DNA from: Corythucha ciliata
Taxonomy: Eukaryota; Arthropoda; Insecta; Hemiptera; Tingidae
Direction of reading: 5' to 3'
Assembly (NCBI GenBank): GCA_038030265.1
Contig: CM075939.1
Span: 45,117,253-45,181,252, forward strand
Length of the DNA stretch: 64,000 bases
Shown: one piece after another, positions 10,532 to 20,710 of the stretch
Layout of the letters: each line of letters starts with the position of its first letter
Numbering within the stretch: position 1 is the first letter of the stretch
The notes under the pieces: generated by a model
The model's database searches: none
Told to the model about the DNA's origin: nothing
Seen by the model: the letters and a program-made list of their open reading frames with translations, nothing else
Translations under genes and position numbers: made by a program

Positions 10532-11710
10532 CTAGTACGGCTCCTCAAACCTATTTATCCTTTCCAGCAAACTCAGGAGACGGGTCCCATTCTCCTTTGA
10601 GAAGCTGGGGAAGGGTATCCTATCGTCACCAAAAATGGTGTATCTGGCCGCCGCATAGCCGTCACACTCGCATACGACGTGTTCCGCGGGTTCGTCAGCC
10701 TCCCCACACCTTTCGCAGTCGGGCTCCCCTACTGCCCCCATGATTGACAAATGCCTATTAAGGGCGTAATGCCCTGTATACATCCCTACTATCCGCCTAA
10801 GCTTAACCCGTGTTAGTCCCAGCAACCATGCCGAAGCTTCCTCATTGATTCCCAGTTTTGCTTGCCGGCACCCGGGTTCAGTCCGCCATCTCCTCAGAGC
10901 TTGGTCACTGGCCCAGGCCCTTATCTCCCTTAAGACCACCCTGCGGGCAATGCCCACCGATGGTTCAGGTCCTATTACCGGCTGGTCCGCGCCACGCTTG
11001 GCCAGCTCGTCTGCTTTTTCATTTCCGTGCCATCCTCTATGACCCGGGATCCATCCCAACGTTAGGGAGTTCCCTTCACCCTGGAGGTCCCGTATCCCTA
11101 CTCTGCAACTCGCCACGGCCGCTGAGTCCACCACGGGTTTGGTGATCGCCCCCAGCGCCGCCCTGCTATCAGAGTAGATACCGATCGCCCTACCTGTCAC
11201 TTTCCGCTTCAGTAGCTCCCGAATACAGGCATCGATCGCTACCACCTCGGCCTGGAAAACTGTGGTGTGTCCCCCTAGTGGGATACTTATTTCCACCCCC
11301 AGCTCCGGCACGAAAATTCCAGCTCCGGTCGGCCCTTCCTGACCCTTCTTGGAGCCGTCTGTATAACACACCAGCTCCCCTTGCTGGGATTCCCAACCTT
11401 CCTCTCTCATAATGACTCTCTGTTTGATTTTGGTCGAGAAGTCATTCCTTTTAACCACGTAATCCGGCCTAAGTGCCGAGGACGGGGATACTCTGTTTAG
11501 TTCCCCTTCCCAGTCCCATTGGCCCAGCCTGGCTCGCTTTAGGCCTCCCTGGCATCTCAACCTGTAGGCAACTTCAAGTGCCCGACCCCTGACTTCAATG
11601 TCCAAGGGCTTCAGGCCTAGTAATCTTTCCATGGCCCTCGTAGGGGTTGTCCGGAATGGCCCCAAAATCGCCAGGCAAGCAAGCCTTTGTATTTTTGCGA
11701 GCCTATCCGC
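10532..11710 (-). pseudogene. Retrotransposon ORF2 C-terminus: RNase H plus zinc knuckle
   Basis: KIQRLACL and TPTRAMERLLGL mark the RT-to-RNase H connection. RNase H motifs follow in order: CYTDGS (Asp), FQAEVVAI (Glu), YSDSRAAL (Asp) and GWHGNEKADELAKRG (His-Asn-Asp). All four acidic catalytic positions are kept (about 145, 182, 208 and 261 of the 419-codon frame). A CxxC...H...C cluster (CERC to HVVCEC, about 359-376) is the usual C-terminal knuckle. The enzyme would remove the RNA strand after first-strand synthesis. The frame begins by a shift out of the RT frame near 11,710 and ends at 10,532. Confidence 0.9.
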
Positions 11711-11790
11711 CCCCCTCCCTTCTCTATCCCCCTCCACCATGCGACCGCCCCGTGCAGGATGCGCGGTCGGATGATTCCTGTGTATATCCA

Positions 11791-13254
11791 CTACATGACC
11801 CGTGGTTTCAGGCCCCAGGTCTTCCGCACGATTTGTCTACATTGGTGAAAGGCCACCACAGCTTTCTTATAAACGCTGTCTACGTGTTCCTTCCACCTTA
11901 ACTTCTCATCCAATATGACTCCCTGTTTTGAGAGAGCGATGGCCTCTCCCCGAAAGTGGATCGATTGCCATCCCTCCCTTTTTCTCTTGTGAGTGAACAA
12001 CACCATTTTCATCTTACTAGGGTTTATTGTGAGACCCCTAGGCCTACACCATGCCTCGACTATCCCCACCGCCCCCCTCATGAGAGAACACAGCGTGGAT
12101 AAGTCTTTCCCCCTAACCACTATGGCTCCGTCATCCGCAAAAAATTGCGCATAATAGCCCTTTTCCTCTAATTCCCTTATAAGACTATCTACCACAAGTA
12201 TCCAGAGAAGAGGCGAGAGACTTGAGCCCTGGGGCACCCCCCTACTGGCTCGTTTTTCCACCCTATCGCCGCCCACCTTAGCGACCACCCACCTATGACT
12301 CAGCAAGTAGTCTATCCATTGAATCAGCCTCGTCTCCACCCCAAAGTGCTCTAGAGTTGCCACAATACACTTCCTATGTACCCTATTAAAAGCCCCTTCA
12401 ATATCCAAAAAAAGAGCCAACGCGTACTCTTTCTGGGCCACCGACCCCTCCACCCTCCCCAGTAAGTCGTGGAGGGCCGAGTCGGTCGACTTCCCCGCCG
12501 TGTACGCATGCTGGTTCTGGTGGATCACTCCCCCAGTAGCCAATGATTCCCTCATGTATAATTCAATTATCCTTTCCATCAGTCTTAAAAGTACACTGCT
12601 TACACTAATGGGCCTAAAATCCTCCGCTTTGGCATGCTTCCCGCCACCTTTAGGAATAAAAACAACTCTCACCCGTTTCCAAGCCATGGGTACTTTCCTG
12701 GCTGCCAGGTACCTGACGAAGAGTCGTCTTAGTCTCTCCTGAAGCCTCCCCCCGGCATGCTGGATGGCACACGGGTGTATTCCGTCCAATCCTGCTGCCT
12801 TGTAGGGTCCCATGGAGCTGAGTGCCCAGTTGAATCGCTCCCTTGAGATCACCACGTCGCATCTATTGCACTCCTCTTCGTCCTCTGTTCCGCCCCTCAG
12901 TGGCACAACCTCCTCGCTCCTGCACCCTGGAAAGTGAGTATTTAGTAAGTGTGTCGCGATACCTAGTCCATCAACCACCGAACCACCGTCCGGAAGCGTT
13001 AGTGATCCTACATTACCATTCGGTTCTGACCGTACGATACGAATGAGTCTCGCCGCCTCTCCTGTTTCCTCAATTCCTTCGCGGTAGGTCCTCCATGTAT
13101 CTTTCTTAGCGCGGCAAATTCCAGTCTTGTATGCTTTCCTAGCCGCGTGGTAGGCCTCCCAGTCCTCGTCGTTCCCTGTTGCCTTTGTGGTTTCCGCAGC
13201 CGCTCTGGTCGCCCTTTTGAGTAAGCGGAGCCCCAGGCCCCACCAAGGGGATTT
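11791..13254 (-). pseudogene. Retrotransposon ORF2 middle: reverse transcriptase
   Basis: The frame is open from the TAA at 13,255 to a TAG at 11,791. Counting from a GTG at 12,978, it shows KAAGLDGIHP, the palm motif LDIEGAFNRV (catalytic Asp near residue 192), GVPQGSSLSP (about 247-256) and FADDGA (Asp pair near 282-283). These are the fingers and palm of a non-LTR RT that copies element RNA at a nicked chromosomal site. Beyond the TAG the same frame continues with WIYTGIIRP, typical thumb sequence, so the stop is a simple nonsense change. Another frameshift follows near 11,710. Confidence 0.9.
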
Positions 13255-14098
13255 TTAGGGCTTCCTCCTTCGCTCTGGGCAGGCCACCTGAAACGCTTCT
13301 GTTAGTATTTCCCTTACCTCTCTTTCCTCTTCGTCAATGGATAACCCCCCGGTCTCCACCATTCTTCCTACCTCCCGCTCGAATCTATCCCAGTCTGTAT
13401 GTCTGGCGTTTCGTTCGGGTTCCGCTTTGTCTCCTTCGGCTCCTACTGTGAACATAATAGGTCGGTGGTCCGACGTTATCACCCCCTCTTGCACCATCCA
13501 GTTACTAATTAGCCTACCCGTACTCCCCAGGCTCAGGGTCACGTCAATGACCTCTTGCCTGTTCCTAACTACAAAGGTGGGCTCATCCCACCTATTCTCC
13601 ACAAAAAGACCTATTCTTACCAAATCCTCCATTAGCTGCTCCCCGGGTCGGTTTACGTTCGACGACCTCCACGCTAGGTGGTGGGCATTTGCGTCGGCTC
13701 CGACCACTAGCAGCTTCCCTGTTGTCCGGCAGTGGGAGCAGAGATTCTCAAGCTCCGCTGGTACGCCATCCTCCTCCATCGCTCTGTACCACGACGACCT
13801 CTTTTACCTCTTGATTTCGCAGGGTTGCCCTGAAACTGACCACAATGAGATCCCTGGTTCCGAAGGGGCGCAACTGTATCGGGTTAAAATTCGCCAACAC
13901 AGCCACACATGCTCTCGGAGCCAGGTCTCCCTCAGTATAAAAAATCTTATAATCCTTATTTCCAAGATAACACACCCTGTTCCCTGAGACATACGGCTCC
14001 TGGAACAGGCCCACCTCAAAACTTACCCTACTCATCAGGACCGCTACATCCGCAGCCGCGGCCCTACTGTGCTGCAGGTTTGCCTGGACGCACCTCAC
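13255..14098 (-). pseudogene. Retrotransposon ORF2 N-terminus: apurinic-type endonuclease, broken
   Basis: Two overlapping open segments encode the endonuclease that nicks target DNA. The first (14,098-13,748) has VQANLQHSRAA and QEPYV, the usual N-terminal Asn and catalytic Glu motifs. The second (13,779-13,255) has GADANAHHLAW, VIDVTLS and SDHRP, the remaining catalytic motifs with Asp-Asn and the terminal Ser-Asp-His. A frameshift near 13,780 separates them. A single in-frame TAA at 13,255-13,257 then cuts the endonuclease from the RT, after which the same frame stays open (KSPWWG and onward) into the RT segment. No ATG was found at the start; the first GTG follows the ORF1 stop with overlap. 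Confidence 0.85.
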
Positions 14099-15371
14099 TT
14101 CGGCGAGCCCAGCAACAGGTCCTCCTCCAACTCATGGACGGTGAGGATCCCCCCCCCCCGTTTCTGTGTTGCTAACTGCCCCTCCGCTCCCTCAACTGGC
14201 CTTGTAGTACCTACCGGGTCCACTTCCATATCTGACCCCTCGCTGTCCATTTCACCCATCCACCTGTTAGGCATAACCCTAAACCTGACTTTAAAGAGTT
14301 CAATACCCACCAGAGGCTCCTTCTTAATTTCCTCAGCGTCCTTCTTTGGTACCTCGAATGTGATTTGCACCCTCTCACCCGTGGGGTCTTGCTCAAAACC
14401 CACCATCTTCCACTCCTCGAACGAAAATCCCCTCTTCCAGTTGGTGAGCTCCATATGGGGGATCACGGCCTCCTTGGACATCACTAAACCCGATACCATC
14501 GCCCTTATTCGGCTAGGAATCGGTAGGTCCGGTAGCCTACAAATCACCAAATTCCGGGTTTTCCCCTCCTCCTGTAATAGCTCCACGATCCTCCCCGCCT
14601 CCTCGGCCGTTTCACAGGTGAGTACAACCTGGTACTGTCATGTACCAGACCCGTGTTGACCAGGGCGGCCCTACATTTCTTCTCTATTTGCCTCGTGCAA
14701 ATCCACTTTCTAATCTCTAAAACCTCCTCGACCTCAAAAGGTTCTCTGGCCTCTTTGACCACACACACTTTTGCCCTAGCCGATTCTTTTAGTTTCGTGA
14801 CCCTAGTATCGGTCACCGCCCCCTCCCCCCTAGGCTTCTTTACTGGAGCCTTGGTATCCGGGGGCGTTGGCTGTGACACTGACCTCTGCCGTTTATTAAT
14901 TTGAGCATTTACCTGTCGCTCCTGGTGTGCTCGTTGTTCCAGCTCAGCCCCTCGATTTTGAAAACGGGATTGGAAGCTGGTTAGGAGTTTCCCCTTCTCT
15001 CTCTTCTCCATTGCCTTCCTGGCTTTCGCCGCCTTTCTCATATTTCTCCTCGACTCTCTTCCTTGTCGGTGGCGGCGTGGCTCTTCGAATGGACCCTCAC
15101 TATCCGAGGCCTCTCCCACCGGCCTTACTCCACCTAACATTGGGCGGGTCGCTAAAGCGGTCCCTGCCATTGAGCTGGTGCTCGGTCTGCTACGGAAATC
15201 ATTCCCCTCATTAATTTTACCTAAGTTTGGGCGGGTCGCTGAAACGATCCCTGCCCCCGCCTTAGCGCTCGGGGTTTTGCTCAAGGACGGATTTTCGTCC
15301 CCCGAGTCTTTGAGCTTCAGTTTAGAGGCCGAAACCTCTAAACTTCCGCTTTCATGGGGCTTATCCTCCAT
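14095..15371 (-). pseudogene. Retrotransposon ORF1 (gag-like), frameshifted
   Basis: An ATG at 15,371 opens 275 codons rich in Lys, Arg and Ser, as expected of a nucleic-acid-binding ORF1 protein. The motif ATRPxLG occurs twice near residues 43-80. Near 14,635 the frame is lost. Similar-looking coding sequence continues in another frame (VVLTCETAEEAGR and onward, 163 codons from 14,586 counted from a GTG) and ends at 14,095. That second part is acidic and lacks an obvious CCHC knuckle. The protein would coat the element RNA in the cytoplasm. The assignment rests on position directly upstream of ORF2 and on composition, not on a named domain. Confidence 0.7.
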
Positions 15372-15606
15372 GCCCCTCCCAGCCCACTCACGCTCACCAA
15401 ACTTTCACCTCACTTTCCCTCAATGTTCCGACGGTCCCGCACAAAAAAATGAATGAGAGCACGTAATCCGCCTCCGAAACTTTCCACGGCGTACCTCTAA
15501 GGACCTCAAAACTGTTTGAAAACAGAAAAAAAAGTATTTTACTAGAGGGTCGCTATCGCTGGTATTGATACCTCGTCAAGCGTAATCTCCCGAGTCCCGA
15601 GGACTA

Positions 15607-16398
15607 AACATTTTTCCTCTTTTATTAACGATAATAGCGACTAGCTACTATGTGAGGGTCCAGACAGACTCTCACTGAGCCACAATGGTGGAGTTTACGA
15701 ACGAAATGGCCGTTCAATAGGCCCAGAGTCTATAGTATACGTTTTTCTGACCAAAAACTGGTTATTTAACCACAGAAACTGACTATACTGCAGGAACTGA
15801 CTGTATGACTGAAGGTTTGCCTCGAATAGTGTCACTGTGTCAATTATTTCATGAAACATTTTTTCCCATTTTGATCGTGGTTTCTGGATACATGATAGCG
15901 GCTAAAATTTAGAAAAAAAAAAAACATTATCCCTATCCGTGATCCTTTGAAGGCCACTTTGTGACTAAAATTGACAAAACCCGGTTTCTGGACACAGTTT
16001 TACAGATAAAATAATAAAAAAAAAAGTGCTAATGTGCTGTTCTAGAGGAGAATAAGTGGCTAAAATTCTGAAAAATTGCTAATTATCGGTTTCTGGAGGC
16101 ATTTTGCCACCTCCGTGAGCTCACTAAAATAAGGACCGAATCGTCAAGTTTCGCGAAAATTGCTGGCCTGGACCAGAAACTTAAATTCCTCGGATATTAT
16201 GTGCTTCAAATCATAGGCGTAGAGTTTAGATTTTCGTTGGAGGGGGAAGGACGATGGGCAAAATTAGCTTGGCATAAATAGGGTGGTGGGATATTGAAAT
16301 TCCGCAGTACCGAATTAAAAAACAACAAAATAATATATCTGAGCACAAAACGTAAGATCAAACATCTCATACTTGGACTGAGAAATCGAACTGAGAAT
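15607..16398. repeat. Family D/A decayed repeats
   Basis: ACTGGTTATTTAACCACAG and GAAACTGACTATAC at 15,727-15,840 match 24,654-24,770, giving a dispersed pair about 110 bp long. The remainder contains blocks such as CTAAAATTCTGAAAAATTGC, which are diverged family A units in minus orientation. No coding sequence is supported. Confidence 0.5.
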
Positions 16399-16411
16399 CA
16401 GGGGCGTCTAA
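16399..16411 (+). repeat. Possible left terminus of a further hAT-like element
   Basis: CAGGGGCGTCTAA is the form of terminus seen on the other elements here. The 4.3-kb element at 16,420 is inserted 21 bp inside it, and sequence resumes at 20,711 with family A in minus orientation. The preceding 8 bp (CTGAGAAT) were not found again, so the right end is unknown. Confidence 0.4.
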
Positions 16412-16539
16412 CAGGCTGGCAGGGCCGTTTTTAAGGGGTAGGCAGGGTAGGCGACCGCCTAGGGGCCCCGACCCATGAGGGGGCCCCCGGCTTGGAATAA
16501 AAATAATTACAAAATAATCGTTCAGGAGTTACACTCGGC

Positions 16540-17170
16540 TTAATTTTTACAATTTTGAGGCACTTCTATTGAAACGATTAAAAATCGTGTTTTAAAATGC
16601 CCAATCTCAGAAAATAATGATTTTTAATGGAGAGAAAATCCGGGAACTTTGGGTTTTACAGAGCTAAAAAAACCGAATAATTTGGTTTTTGAAGAATTCA
16701 GCCCCACGAAATTGGATTTTCCAACCATGAAAATCCGCGAAATTGGCTTTGAAGGCGCCTTATCTACAAAAAGGGGGTTTGAAAGATCCAAACATGTGAA
16801 AGTGAAATTGGCGTACTTGAGCCAAACACCCGAAATGTCTACTTTAAATACTTAGCCAAATCCAAGAAATTTGGCTGCTAAAGTGGACCGAATCGTGGGT
16901 TTAAAAGATGAGAAATCTTCCCAATTGACGCTTTAAAGGGGGCAAATTCTGGGAATTCGATTTTTAAAGATCCCGCGAAATTGTTTTCGAATGAGGGAAA
17001 CCTCGCGAAATTGTCTTTCGAAAAAGACATGATTACGAAATTGACTGGTCGGTTAAGCCAAACCCTCAAAATTGATATTTGAAAGAGCCGAACCCACGGA
17101 ACTCATTTATTCAATTGAGACGCCCCTTCCCCCATTGCTATTTTAAATAGCTAAGTCCAATAAATTCGGA
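16540..17170 (+). repeat. Family B degenerate tandem array inside the hAT-like element
   Basis: Repeats such as CACGAAATTGGATTTTCC and GCGAAATTGTTTTCGAATG occur about every 30 bp. Divergence between units is high. Short open frames here are by-products of the periodicity. Confidence 0.6.
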
Positions 17171-17235
17171 TCTTGAAGGATCTCTCGGTACGAAACTTGA
17201 ACGTGTTTCAACTTCGGCCCCAGGAACGACGTGTC

Positions 17236-17924
17236 TCAATGGAGGCCACTCTTACTGTGCTTGCAGTCTGCCTCTGCAGTTCGACAATATTTCCCACTAA
17301 CGATTAAATTGATCGTGTCCCGGCCAAGTTTATGAATATTCCCCGTCCAAGTCCTTCGTTTCAGCAGCTTATTTGGGGCACTTTTGACGGCTACAGAGCC
17401 GAACAGACAGGTAATTTCCATTGGCCGGACTAGCAAAATATCCTTTCCATAAAAGTGCAAAGTAGGTGCTGTTCGGTTTAATCTGCTATTAATCGCAAAA
17501 AATCCCGCAGTTTCATGGCTGAATCGCCATTTCTGAACATCATTAATTTCATTGACAAATAGTCTGTTTTCGGGGGCTTTATGAATCTTTTTGTGCGTTG
17601 TAATAGTCCAGTCAATCTAAGCTTTGGAGCGGAAATAAATATGGGATTTTGTTTTTTTTGCGGGAATGGGAAGGAGGGGGTTCCCTGATCAATGTCTAAT
17701 AAAGTCCCGAGCTGAACGCCTTCCCCGATTGAAGAGGGAGCGTTCAAAACCACCTTTTCGAGGTTTTCCGCCTGTATCTCAAAACTGGTGTGTCTTAGAA
17801 GATTCTTTGCGAGTACAGAATGAAAGTATATTGAGTTCCCCATAATTTTTATTCCATACATTTTTTTTAAATTCCTCGGAGTTTTCGAGATATACGCCTC
17901 TGGAAAGAGACCTTGCATACTCAT
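17236..17924 (-). pseudogene. Unrecognised coding-like sequence, frameshifted
   Basis: A 148-codon frame (17,924-17,478) overlaps a second frame that runs on to 17,236, so a single-base shift near 17,490 may have split one longer sequence. I recognise no domain. It has no signal peptide or membrane segment. The part reading VQLGTLLDIDQGT followed by FPQKKQNPIFI is present again in inverted orientation at 19,735-19,853 with only a few changes, so this is a multi-copy sequence. It starts beside the left border of the nested LINE (17,931). It may be a remnant of the element's own gene or a captured host fragment. Confidence 0.35.
17600..17717 (-). repeat. Left arm of an inverted repeat around the nested LINE
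   Basis: In reverse complement it matches 19,770-19,897 at roughly 80 percent, from GTTCAGC through GATTGACTGGACTAT. The two arms bracket the LINE at 17,931-19,735. The match lies within the coding-like sequence. Confidence 0.75.
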
Positions 17925-17930
17925 TGACTC

Positions 17931-18257
17931 ATGCTGAGTCTGATTGGGGAAGTGGGGCGCCGTTGAAGAGCAGGTTTACTTGCGGGCGTCTAGTCGACAA
18001 GCTGAAAACCTGAAATTCTGATTTTTGTGGGTTTACATCCATCCGATTTTCCTTTACCCAGCTGTCTAAAGCCCTCAGAGCCTCGTCCAGGCACGCCTCA
18101 ATCGCTTTCAGGTTGCTGCTGGAGGCCCATATCACCAAATCGTCCGCATACATCAGTGCACGAACTCCCGGTATGGCCTCCAATTTTGCCACCACGTCGT
18201 CAATCATGATGCTGAATAAGGTGGGACTTAGCACTGCGCCCTGGGGAACTCCAAGCC
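17931..18257 (-). pseudogene. Inverted RT segment of a LINE (5' inversion)
   Basis: Read on the minus strand, this segment encodes the central RT palm: LGVPQGAVLSPTLF, then MYADDLVIWA with the catalytic Asp pair, ending at FNGAPLPQSDSA. The next residues expected of the protein (AYLGIQLD) are found on the plus strand from 18,258. The segment has thus been flipped in place relative to the rest of the element. GCAT is shared at the two break points (17,931-17,934 reversed, and 18,258-18,261). This is the structure produced when two primers are used during LINE insertion (twin priming). Confidence 0.85.
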
Positions 18258-19676
18258 GCATACCTGGGCATCCAGCTGGATAGTAGGCTCTGCTGGAAGA
18301 AGCATGTCGAGAAGCTCGTACAACAGGGAGAGAAGAGGCTAGGACTACTTAGGAGACTGGCAGCAGTGAAGTGGGGAGCCAATAAGGACCTCCTGGCCTT
18401 GACCTACAAAACGTATGTGCGACCCTGCATAGAATATGAAGCTGAGGTCCTGGTAACCGCCTCTGATTGTGCGCTAAAGCCCCTCGACACACTGCAAAAT
18501 AAGGCACTGAGGCTGATTACAGGTGGAGCAAAGTCAGCCTCCATTGCGGCAATGGAAATCCAATCGGATGTTGAGCCATTGCAGGTCCGAAGGGATATTG
18601 CTGCCATCAAGTTCGTAGACCGCATGAAGAGCCTCGGAGTTGAATATTGGGATACGCAGGAGACCTCGTCGGAGCGCCTAGTGACCCAGCAACAACTAAG
18701 CAGCAAAGTGGAGGATATAGTTGAGAAGTACGGCATCATACGAGGACCCCGGCAGCCGATCCCACCACGCAGACTCCCCTGCAAAAATATTGCCCATACG
18801 GAGACTGAGCTAGTTGAGAGGGTTAAGAAAGGGGAAACCCCCACTCTTATATTACGAAGCCTAGCTCAGGAAACCATAACCCTACGATACCCCAGCAGCG
18901 AGTGGTTACACATCTACACCGATGGGTCAGCCCTGAATGCAAGCAAGAACGCAGGAGCTGGGGCCTACTGTGCAGATTTTGAGCTGTATGCTCCGGTTGG
19001 TGGCCAGGCGACAAGCTTTGACGGCGAGGTCAAGGCAGTTTGCCTTGCATTGGAGAGGATCGGCCGCGACTGTTCATCGTGGGTTGTCTTTTTTATCGAC
19101 TCCCAGGCAGCGATCCTCTCCATTGGCTCGAGACGGCCGTCAGACCACGCCGGAGTTGTGGAGGCTCGGGACCGGATTGACCAGCTGATCGAGGGTGGCG
19201 GGAGGATCGCCCTCCAGTGGATCCCCAGTCACTGTGATCTCCATGGAAATGAAAGAGCCGATGCACTGGCGAAACGTGGGCCCATGGAGACACAGCCAAA
19301 CTCAGCCATATCCCTCAGCTCAGCAAAGAGAATCTGCTACAGTCGGGTTGCGGGTGAGGCCAGGAGGGTTTGGGAAGCTCTGGCCGAGGGCCGGCAATGG
19401 CGGCAGCTTTTGAGCGCGCCACTTTCCTCCACCTTGCCCCGCGACGAGTTTGTGGCTTCCTTCCGGATGACAACAGGGCACGACTATCTCCAGAAACATC
19501 TCCATCGCATTGGGGTTGTCGACTCCCCCATATGCCCCCTCTGCCATCTTGAAGAAATGGACAGCGACCACCTACCACGATGCCCCCAATTGACAGATGT
19601 CAGAACACCTGACACAATGAGCGACAGCCAGAAATTGGCAAAATTATACTGGGCCGCCAGGAGTTTAATGGCTTAA
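18258..19676 (+). pseudogene. LINE ORF2 C-terminal part: RT thumb, RNase H, zinc knuckle
   Basis: The frame is open without a stop to 19,676; an ATG at 18,366 would give 436 codons. It carries YKTYVRPCIEYEAEV (RT thumb region), then RNase H motifs IYTDGS (Asp near 186), DGEVKAV (Glu near 221), IDSQAAI (Asp near 245) and CDLHGNERADALAKRG (Asp near 299). A CPLC...H...C cluster lies at about 390-406. The RNase H set is complete, yet most of the RT is missing or inverted, so no working ORF2 can be made. The sequence is clearly distinct from the 10.4-15.6 kb element and represents a second family. Confidence 0.85.
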
Positions 19677-19735
19677 ATTGCCAAATGCTCGGGTGTTATA
19701 AAAAAAAGGTACAGGCGAAAAATCACAAAAAGCTA
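18258..19735 (+). mobile_element. 3' part of the nested LINE, plus orientation
   Basis: Plus-strand sequence starts with AYLGIQLDSRLCW, which continues the RT protein from the inverted segment. It runs through RNase H to a stop at 19,676 and then an A-rich 3' UTR (A8 run near 19,702). Together with 17,931-18,257 it forms a 5'-truncated, 5'-inverted copy inside the hAT-like element. No target duplication could be identified. The 3' end is placed approximately. Confidence 0.8.
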
Positions 19736-19769
19736 CCTTAAAACGACCCTCCTCCCTCTGGGACAGGTG

Positions 19770-19897
19770 GTTCAGCTTGGGACTTTATTAGACAATGATC
19801 AGGGGACCCTTCCGTACACATTCCCGCAAAAAAAACAAAATCCCATATTTATTGCATTTATTTTGCATTTTTATGCTTAGATTGACTGGACTATAAC
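19770..19897 (+). repeat. Right arm of the inverted repeat around the nested LINE
   Basis: It matches 17,600-17,717 in reverse complement. Its translation keeps VQLGTLLDNDQGT and FPQKKQNPIFI, then reaches a stop at about 19,853. Similarity fades after CTATAAC. Confidence 0.75.
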
Positions 19898-20089
19898 TGT
19901 CTTGGGGTTGTGCAATTTTCATAATGAAGGCAAAGAAATGAAAAATCTTCTCCCACTTGTTTTATTTGAACTATCGTGACCGCGGTTTCGGCAACGCCAT
20001 TATTTTCAAACGAGTCAACGAATAAAACACAACCGGTGTTGATACTCTTAGGGCACGAATATATTTTTAGGGCGTATAGAGTCAATTTT

Positions 20090-20560
20090 TCGGGGGCGAA
20101 GTAAAGACGGAGTGCTCAGTTTTGGCCATTTTTGGCGCGCTTTTGCCCTTTTCATGGCGGGAGTCATCTGTATAGGCAATTTTAGGGTGCGAATCGTCAG
20201 TTTTTAGCCATTTTTAGAGTGCGTGGAGCCAATTTAGCTGTTTTTCGGACGCCAAGTATCCAGAAAGCCAAGGCCACTTTTCGTGCGTGAATGGTCGCTT
20301 TAGCCATTTTTAGGGCGCGAATCATGTAATTTTCAGGTATTTTCATGGCTCCCTCATCGTACCTCTAGAATTTATAAGGCACGAGAAGTCAGTTTGGCTA
20401 CTATTAGAGCGACAATCGCCAGTTTTGCTATTTTTAGGTTGTAAATAGTAAGTTTAGTCATTTTTAAGGCGCGAAAATCTTCATTTTTTGGTGCGACTGT
20501 TGTCAGCTTATCCGATTTTTCGTGGGAATACCTAGTTTAGCTATTTGAAGGATGCGAGAG
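20090..20560 (+). repeat. Family C degenerate tandem array
   Basis: About a dozen diverged units contain GCCATTTTTAGGGCGCGAAT and CAGTTTT-like spacers, with a spacing of 30-45 bp. This variant occurs only here. It may derive from the same ancestral unit as family A, because both share a GCGAAT core and a T-run. Confidence 0.6.
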
Positions 20561-20710
20561 GCTATCAAGCCAGTTTTTTGTAGAGCAAAGCAAGCAATTT
20601 ATGAAATTCCTGCCTTTTAAGCAAAACCTGAATCTGGCTGCTAGGAGCCCCCCCCCCCATAATGCTCGCCTAGGGGCTCAGCGAGGACTAGAAACGGCCC
20701 TGCAGGCTGG

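Larger units (their letters stand above)
10419..15599 (-). mobile_element. I-group non-LTR retrotransposon, nearly full length, inactivated
   Basis: Reading the minus strand, the order is a short 5' UTR, ORF1, ORF2 endonuclease, RT, RNase H and zinc knuckle, a short 3' UTR, a C-run and a 17-base poly-A (T-run 10,419-10,435 on plus). This is the layout of I-superfamily LINEs that carry RNase H. A weak 7-bp duplication AGGACTA lies at 10,412-10,418 and 15,600-15,606 and would set the ends. Four frameshifts or nonsense changes interrupt the reading frames, so the copy cannot be autonomous. Its age appears moderate because all domains are still easily read. Confidence 0.9.
16412..20710. mobile_element. 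4.3-kb hAT-like element with perfect 8-bp target duplication
   Basis: CAGGCTGG at 16,412-16,419 is repeated exactly at 20,703-20,710. The body (16,420-20,702) starts CAGGGCCGTTTTTA and ends with the reverse complement of CAGGGCCGTTTCTA, giving a terminal inverted repeat of about 13 bp with one mismatch. An 8-bp duplication with CA...TG ends is the mark of hAT-superfamily insertion. GCCTAGGGG occurs near both ends in direct orientation. Inside are family B and C arrays, a nested LINE and a coding-like sequence in two inverted copies. No transposase was found, so the element would depend on another copy's enzyme. Confidence 0.8.
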
